Below, piece by piece: positions 59,532 through 64,000 of a DNA stretch of 64,000 bases. The notes under the pieces are model-generated. The model saw only the letters and a program-made list of their open reading frames with translations, had not been told where the DNA came from and ran no database searches. Each line of letters begins with the position of its first letter. Positions within the stretch are counted from its first letter, which is position 1. The translations under genes and the position numbers were made by a program. Origin of the DNA: JAFAGO01 sp031987605 (GTDB lineage: Bacteria; Bacteroidota; Bacteroidia; Flavobacteriales; Weeksellaceae); assembly GCA_031987605.1 (NCBI GenBank), contig DALZZF010000013.1, positions 11,378-75,377 of the forward strand. Reading direction: 5' to 3'.

Positions 59532-61040
59532 CTAATATTCCAGTTCCAGTTTTTCTTTGGAGAAATCCCGCAGATTTTTGCTAAGTTCCGGCTGATCTGA
59601 AAGTTTTTGTCCGTAAGAAGGAATGATTTCTAACACCTTGGCATTCCATTCTCCTTTCATTTTTTCAGGGAAGCATTTTTCCAGAACCTCAAGCATTGCT
59701 GAAACCGCTGTGGAAGCACCGGGAGAAGCGCCCAATAATGAAGCGAGCGTTCCATTTTTATTCACCACCACTTCGGTTCCGAACTCCAGTTTTCCGCCTT
59801 GTTTTTCGTCTTTTTTAATAATCTGAACGCGTTGTCCGGCAACTTTCAGTTCCCAGTCTTCTTCTTTAGCATCTTTTACAAAATCACGAAGCGCAGCCAT
59901 GCGTTGCTGTTTTGTCATCGCTACCTGCTGAATCAGATATTTGGTAAGCGGAAGATTGTGCCACCACGCACCAAAAAGCGAACGGATATTTTTAAAATTC
60001 ACACTTTCCGGAAGATCAAGATAGCTTCCGTTTTTCAGAAATTTGGTAGAAAATCCGGCAAACGGACCAAATAAGAGTGCTTTTTCTCCGTCGATAATTC
60101 TTAAATCCAAATGCGGAACCGACATTGGCGGCGCATCTACGGTTGCCTGCGTATATACTTTTGCATGGTGTTTTTCCACCAGTTCAGGATTATGCGAAAC
60201 GAGCCATTGTCCGGAAACCGGAAAACCACCGTAACCTGCACTTTCAGCCACATCCGAACTGTCCAGAAGCGGAAGCGCATAACCGCCAGCTCCGATAAAT
60301 ACAAAATCGGCTTTTACTTGTTGCTGATGATTGTGCACACGGTCTTTCACTTCAATTTTCCAGCTTCCGTCATCGCCGGAATCAATATCTTTTGCTTCAT
60401 GATAAAGGAAAATTTCCACATTGGAATCTTCGGAAAGATAACGCGCCAGTTTTCGGGTGAGAGAACCGAAATTTACGTCTGTTCCCAGATCCATTTTGGT
60501 GGCACCCAAAATTTCATTATCCTTTCTTTTGCTCATTACCAGAGGAATCCACTGTTTCAGAACTTCGTGATCGGTAGAAAACTGCATGCCTTTGAATAAC
60601 ACAGAATCCGAAAGTGCGTGATGTCTTTTTTCAAGATATTCCACTCCTTTTTCTCCGAAAACAAGGCTCATGTGCGGACAGGAATTGATGAATTCCCGAG
60701 GTTTGTCGATATGCCCTTTGTTCACCAAATAAGACCAGAACTGCTTGGAAACTTCAAACTGCTCTGCAATTTTTTTTGCTTTTGAAATGTCAATGCTTCC
60801 GTCTGGTTTTTCCGGTGTATAATTCAGCTCACAAAAAGCGGAATGCCCGGTTCCTGCGTTGTTCCAGGCTGCGGAACTTTCTTTGGCAAATCTTCCCAAA
60901 CGTTCAAAAATAGCAATATCCAAATCGGGGTTCAACTCATGAAGCAATGTTGCCAATGTGGCACTCATGATTCCGCCTCCGATTAAAACCACATCATATT
61001 TGGGTTTTGGCGTTTTTTCTTTCAATACTTTATTAGGCAT
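59532..61040 (-). CDS. mqo: Malate:quinone oxidoreductase
   Basis: This membrane-associated FAD enzyme oxidises malate to oxaloacetate and passes electrons to the quinone pool. The 502 residues start with an FAD Rossmann motif VVLIGGGIMSATLATLLHELNP, then KESSAAWNNAGTGHSAFCELNYTPEKPDG, which is distinctive for Mqo. FIGAGGYALPLLDSS and LLGASPGASTAVSAMLEVL follow. The length is normal. It is the only TCA-cycle gene in the window. Confidence 0.95.
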   Translation of the reverse strand: MPNKVLKEKTPKPKYDVVLIGGGIMSATLATLLHELNPDLDIAIFERLGRFAKESSAAWNNAGTGHSAFCELNYTPEKPDGSIDISKAKKIAEQFEVSKQFWSYLVNKGHIDKPREFINSCPHMSLVFGEKGVEYLEKRHHALSDSVLFKGMQFSTDHEVLKQWIPLVMSKRKDNEILGATKMDLGTDVNFGSLTRKLARYLSEDSNVEIFLYHEAKDIDSGDDGSWKIEVKDRVHNHQQQVKADFVFIGAGGYALPLLDSSDVAESAGYGGFPVSGQWLVSHNPELVEKHHAKVYTQATVDAPPMSVPHLDLRIIDGEKALLFGPFAGFSTKFLKNGSYLDLPESVNFKNIRSLFGAWWHNLPLTKYLIQQVAMTKQQRMAALRDFVKDAKEEDWELKVAGQRVQIIKKDEKQGGKLEFGTEVVVNKNGTLASLLGASPGASTAVSAMLEVLEKCFPEKMKGEWNAKVLEIIPSYGQKLSDQPELSKNLRDFSKEKLELEY

Positions 61041-61109
61041 ATTCTTATTAAATTTTGATATGCAAATCTCGGGAATGTAGATGAAAAACGCTTCTTTTTT
61101 TGATTGAAT

Positions 61110-61766
61110 TTATGGATTAACGTACCCGTAAATTGAAATAAAATGGCAAAAAGAACCTGCCAAAACAAAAAAGTGAAAAATGGAATGGTTGAGTTTTAAT
61201 TTATTAATACTGTAAAAAACAGCACCAACGGTGTAAGCAATTCCCCCGGAAATCAGCCATGCTAAACCGTTGAAACTAAGCCTATCCATTAAACTTCCAA
61301 AACTGAAAACAATAATCCAACCCATTAAAACATACATCACGGTGGAAAGAATATTGTATTTTCCGGTGAAGAAAATTTTCAAAATCATTCCGATTAAGGC
61401 AATGCTCCAGACAATGGAAAAGATGATCCAGCCTTCTTTTCCGTTCAAAGTAACCAGAACAAACGGTGTGTAACTTCCGGCAATGAAAAGAAATATGGAA
61501 GCATGATCCAGAATATTCAGATGATAGCGGATTTTTGGTTTTTTTGCGCTGTGATAAAGGGTAGAAGCCAAATACAGCGTTAGCATACTTGCACCATAAA
61601 TCGGAAAACTGATGTACGTCCACACATGATCCATCTGAAATGCTTTTACCAAAAGCAAAACCAATGCGACCACCGAAAAAATAATTCCGGCAAAATGCGA
61701 CCAGATGTTCAGTTGCTCTTCCAAAACGGAATAGGTATGAACCGGATATGTTTTGGTGTTGGACAT
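61110..61766 (-). CDS. Hemolysin III family (PAQR-like) membrane protein
   Basis: This 218-residue protein has seven hydrophobic segments. Family residues appear in YSVLEEQLNIWSHFAGIIFSVVAL, SASTLYHSA-like LASTLYHSAKKPKIRYHLNILDHASIFLFIAGSYTPF, and the C-terminal HSIFHFFVLAGSFCHFISIYGY with its conserved His pair. These are candidate zinc ligands as in adiponectin receptors. Despite the name, bacterial copies seldom act as haemolysins; the role is unclear. It lies 10 bases after gpsA on the same strand and is probably co-transcribed with it. Confidence 0.92.
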   Translation of the reverse strand: MSNTKTYPVHTYSVLEEQLNIWSHFAGIIFSVVALVLLLVKAFQMDHVWTYISFPIYGASMLTLYLASTLYHSAKKPKIRYHLNILDHASIFLFIAGSYTPFVLVTLNGKEGWIIFSIVWSIALIGMILKIFFTGKYNILSTVMYVLMGWIIVFSFGSLMDRLSFNGLAWLISGGIAYTVGAVFYSINKLKLNHSIFHFFVLAGSFCHFISIYGYVNP

Positions 61767-61776
61767 TCTTTTTGTT

Positions 61777-62823
61777 TTAATTCAGAACGGAGGTGAGCTT
61801 TTTAAATTGTTTTTCGGCATTCTTTTCTTCATAAAGAATTCTGAAAATGGTATCGATAATCGGCGTTTCCATTTTTTTCTCTTTTGAGGTATTGAAAATG
61901 GAATCTGCGGCATAATATCCTTCTGCAATCATATTCATGGACTGAATGGCGGATTTTACGGTATATCCTTTTCCAATCAGATTTCCCAGGCTTCGGTTTC
62001 TTGAAAACAGGGAATACGAAGTAACCAGCAAGTCGCCCAAATAGGCACTGTCGTTCACATCGCGGGGCGCTTCATAAATGCCTTCCAAGAAGGTTTCCAT
62101 TTCACGGATTGCATTGGAAACGAAAACCGCCGTAAAGTTGTCTCCATAGCCCAAACCGCTTGCAATTCCGGCTCCAATTGCATAAATATTTTTGAGAATC
62201 GCACTGTATTCGTTGCCGAGAATATCTTTTGAAGTATGCACATTGATAAAATCGGACTCAAAAAGTTTCTCAAGTTTTTGTGCCACTTCATCATCAGCAG
62301 CAGCGATGGTAAGATAAGAAAGACGCTCCATTGCGACTTCTTCCGCATGACACGGTCCTGCAATTACGGCCTGACAACGGAAACCGATCTGGAATTCATC
62401 TCGAAGGTAATGGGCAACAATATCATTTACTTTCGGAACAATTCCTTTAATTGCAGAAACAAATATTTTTCCACAGCATTCACAGGTGATTTTATCCATC
62501 GCATCGGAAAGATAAATGGAAGGGGTTGCCAGAACAACCACATCGCAAACAGGAATCAGCTCGTTGATATCTGTCGTAATTTTCAATTTTTTGGTGTCGA
62601 AATTCACTGCCGTTAAATAAGTCGGGTTATGACCGCGCAGTTCAATGGCTCCTTTTACAAATTCATTGCGGACACACCAATGAACAATTTTTGAATTTTC
62701 CAGCAACATTTTCACAATTGCTGTGGCAAAACTTCCGCTGCCGACAACACCCACAGTAAGTGCTGGTTTTGAAATCGATTTCGCTTCCGTTTCGCTTCCG
62801 TTTTTGGTTTTCTTTTTAGCCAT
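61777..62823 (-). CDS. gpsA: Glycerol-3-phosphate dehydrogenase (NAD(P)+)
   Basis: GpsA reduces dihydroxyacetone phosphate to glycerol 3-phosphate for phospholipid synthesis. From the ATG at 62823 it has 348 residues, with a Lys/Ser-rich start, then GVVGSGSFATAIVKMLLENS (NAD-binding), VSAIKGIVPK with the family lysine, IAGPCHAEEVA, and EYSAILKNIYAIGAGI with the catalytic Lys. The frame extends upstream to a GTG at 62862, but that lies inside a -7 box (62862-62869), so the ATG is preferred. Confidence 0.93.
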   Translation of the reverse strand: MAKKKTKNGSETEAKSISKPALTVGVVGSGSFATAIVKMLLENSKIVHWCVRNEFVKGAIELRGHNPTYLTAVNFDTKKLKITTDINELIPVCDVVVLATPSIYLSDAMDKITCECCGKIFVSAIKGIVPKVNDIVAHYLRDEFQIGFRCQAVIAGPCHAEEVAMERLSYLTIAAADDEVAQKLEKLFESDFINVHTSKDILGNEYSAILKNIYAIGAGIASGLGYGDNFTAVFVSNAIREMETFLEGIYEAPRDVNDSAYLGDLLVTSYSLFSRNRSLGNLIGKGYTVKSAIQSMNMIAEGYYAADSIFNTSKEKKMETPIIDTIFRILYEEKNAEKQFKKLTSVLN

Positions 62824-62861
62824 GAAATTTAGGATAGGAATTTGTAGATTAATGCCAAACA

Positions 62862-62869
62862 CAAATATA
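62862..62869 (-). promoter_or_regulatory. -7 box of gpsA
   Basis: TATATTTG on the minus strand matches TAnnTTTG, with a leader of about 33 bases before the ATG. It overlaps the outermost possible GTG start. Confidence 0.45.
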
Positions 62870-63006
62870 TTAAAACCTCTTCATTTGAACATTCAGGCAA
62901 GATGATAAATGTCCGGATATTGAAATTTTGTAACAACTTTAACAGAATTTTAAGACTGTTCACAAGATTTTAACCGTTAATACATTTCCTTCATCATTAG
63001 TTTTTA

Positions 63007-63014
63007 TAACTTTG
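63007..63014 (+). promoter_or_regulatory. -7 box of the M23 peptidase gene
   Basis: TAACTTTG matches TAnnTTTG. It overlaps the outermost ATG of the frame (63012), so translation must begin further on, at the GTG at 63039. Confidence 0.5.
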
Positions 63015-63038
63015 CACACTCATTTGAAAAATAGTATC

Positions 63039-63950
63039 GTGAAGAAATTCAAATCGTTATTCTCAAGCAGAAAAAAGCAGGGAGTATTGACGGGCTTCCT
63101 TTTATTCGCCGTTTTTGCGCAGGCTTTATGGATTGGAAAGTTGTATTCTGAAAAAAATAACAAAGATTACGAGGTAAATCTGGTAAAGATCAATACCGAA
63201 AAAGACAGCATTGATTACCTGAAAATGAAAAATGATCTTTCATTGATGGATCAAACGGTACAGCAGCTCAATTCTTTTTTGGTTTCCAAAAATATTCCCA
63301 ACGAAAGGATTGAAAAACTGGATCAGAGTAATCTTTCGAACTCGGTTTATCTTGCCAAGCAAAGCAACCGCTACAGCCAATATCTGGTAGATCTTCAGAA
63401 TAAATTACAGCAAATTCCTTTGGGAATTCCTACTTCCGGATATATTTCCTCAAACTTCGGAATCCGTAAAAATCCTATTCCTTTCAAAAATCCTCAGTTG
63501 ATGCTGGCTGCAGTAAAACCGGCAAAAAAAGAAATAAAAACTCCTGAAGAAAGGGACAGTTTGGGAAATATAATAAAGCACACCGAAACAACGACCGATC
63601 ATTCACCGAAAGAAAAAAATGATCCCGAACCCGACCAAATGCAGTTCCACAAAGGAATTGATGTTGCAGTTGCGTATGGTTCCGATGTGAAAGCAGCAGC
63701 GGCAGGAACTGTTATTTTCTCAGGAACAAAAGGGGGTTACGGTCATTGTGTGATTATTTCGCACGGAAATGGTTTGGCTACATTGTATGGTCACCTTTCT
63801 GAACTCTTGGTCAGTACAAACGATCAGGTAAAAGTAGGGGAGGTTATCGCCAAAAGTGGAAATTCTGGGAGATCGACCGGGCCTCATCTTCATTACGAGG
63901 TTCACAAAAACAATCAGCCCGTAAATCCTAAACTGTTTATGAGTTTGTAA
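63039..63950 (+). CDS. Membrane-anchored M23 family metallopeptidase
   Basis: The product is a LytM-type zinc peptidase that probably cuts peptidoglycan cross-bridges in the periplasm. From the GTG at 63039 it has 303 residues (VKKFKSLFSSRKKQG). An N-terminal membrane helix (about 15-33) is followed by a coiled-coil region. The catalytic domain starts at about residue 195, with FHKGIDVAVAYGSDVKAAAAGTV and then HGNGLATLYGHLSE, and TGPHLHYEVHKNNQPVNP at the end. Zinc ligands are His and Asp in HKGID and the His of HLHYE. The frame's outer ATG at 63012 lies inside a -7 box. Nothing is seen in the last 50 bases of the window. Confidence 0.93.
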   Translation: MKKFKSLFSSRKKQGVLTGFLLFAVFAQALWIGKLYSEKNNKDYEVNLVKINTEKDSIDYLKMKNDLSLMDQTVQQLNSFLVSKNIPNERIEKLDQSNLSNSVYLAKQSNRYSQYLVDLQNKLQQIPLGIPTSGYISSNFGIRKNPIPFKNPQLMLAAVKPAKKEIKTPEERDSLGNIIKHTETTTDHSPKEKNDPEPDQMQFHKGIDVAVAYGSDVKAAAAGTVIFSGTKGGYGHCVIISHGNGLATLYGHLSELLVSTNDQVKVGEVIAKSGNSGRSTGPHLHYEVHKNNQPVNPKLFMSL

Positions 63951-64000
63951 AGGATCAGGATCAAAATCTGGAGACTAAGCAAAAATATTAGCCAGTCTGA

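Noticed and set aside
1..64000. tRNA, rRNA or known riboswitch genes
   Set aside because: No TPsiC-like GTTCGA context with matching arms, no rRNA landmarks and no recognisable riboswitch core were found in the spacers by reading both strands.

Overview
The window is from a member of the Bacteroidetes, class Flavobacteriia, most like the Weeksellaceae (Chryseobacterium, Kaistella or Epilithonimonas type). The evidence is: AT-rich intergenic DNA, Bacteroidetes promoters (a -7 box TAnnTTTG with a -33 TTTG/TTG), a large secreted protein with a type IX secretion C-terminal domain, TonB-receptor-like barrels, an IPExxxVDY protein next to rnc and pyk, and short intergenic repeats typical of this class. 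The assignment rests on recognising protein families by eye; no search was run. No rRNA, tRNA, CRISPR array, transposase or prophage gene was seen.

Left part, 1-29000, is mostly core metabolism. In order: the start of a 2-oxo-acid dehydrogenase E2 gene (minus), a sugar-phosphate nucleotidyltransferase, a Wzx-type flippase, pyrC, a secreted M16 protease, a dienoyl-CoA-reductase-like SDR, a secreted endonuclease/exonuclease/phosphatase-fold enzyme, a two-component system, a TonB-receptor-like outer membrane protein and clpB. A reduced phenylacetate block follows (paaE, an 82-residue protein, paaA, an aldehyde dehydrogenase) in which paaB, paaC and paaD are absent. Next come recX, the minus-strand cluster acpP-fabF-rnc-IPExxxVDY-pyk, and glyA.

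Middle part, 29446-55663, is a surface polysaccharide (capsule or exopolysaccharide) locus read entirely on the plus strand. It opens with a small outer membrane barrel, a Wza-like export lipoprotein and a Wzc-like tyrosine autokinase. A separate module follows, with its own promoter and terminator: a 1102-residue T9SS-secreted protein and a 94-residue protein with a Gly/Pro-TM-Arg tail. Then come genes for a nonulosonate (sialic acid or KDN-like) sugar: a cytidylyltransferase, a NeuB-type synthase, a hexapeptide acetyltransferase broken at a run of seven G, and a KdsC-type HAD phosphatase. The rest is a DUF4910 protein, a GT-B transferase, a hexapeptide acyltransferase, a Wzx flippase, six further glycosyltransferases, a pyruvyl transferase, an unrelated DUF4143 ATPase, and two tandem related membrane proteins that look like Wzy polymerases. 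No initiating phosphoglycosyl transferase was found. The block from about 37 to 48.6 kb looks more AT-rich than its neighbours, which suggests acquired or exchanged DNA.

Right part, 56000-64000, returns to core genes: mtaB, murI, a DUF1684 lipoprotein-like protein, mqo, a hemolysin-III-type membrane protein, gpsA and a membrane-anchored M23 peptidase.

The intergenic DNA is unusually structured. It holds short arrays with an exact 7-base period, TTTGA arrays with an 8-9 base period next to GAGGAATG...GGCAATCTC elements, a TTTGTCATTTCG repeat family, several perfect palindromes and a 259-base element with inverted repeats that looks like a MITE. The strongest leads are the poly-G frameshift in the nonulosonate operon, the paired Wzy-like proteins, the T9SS/short-tail module and the incomplete paa set.
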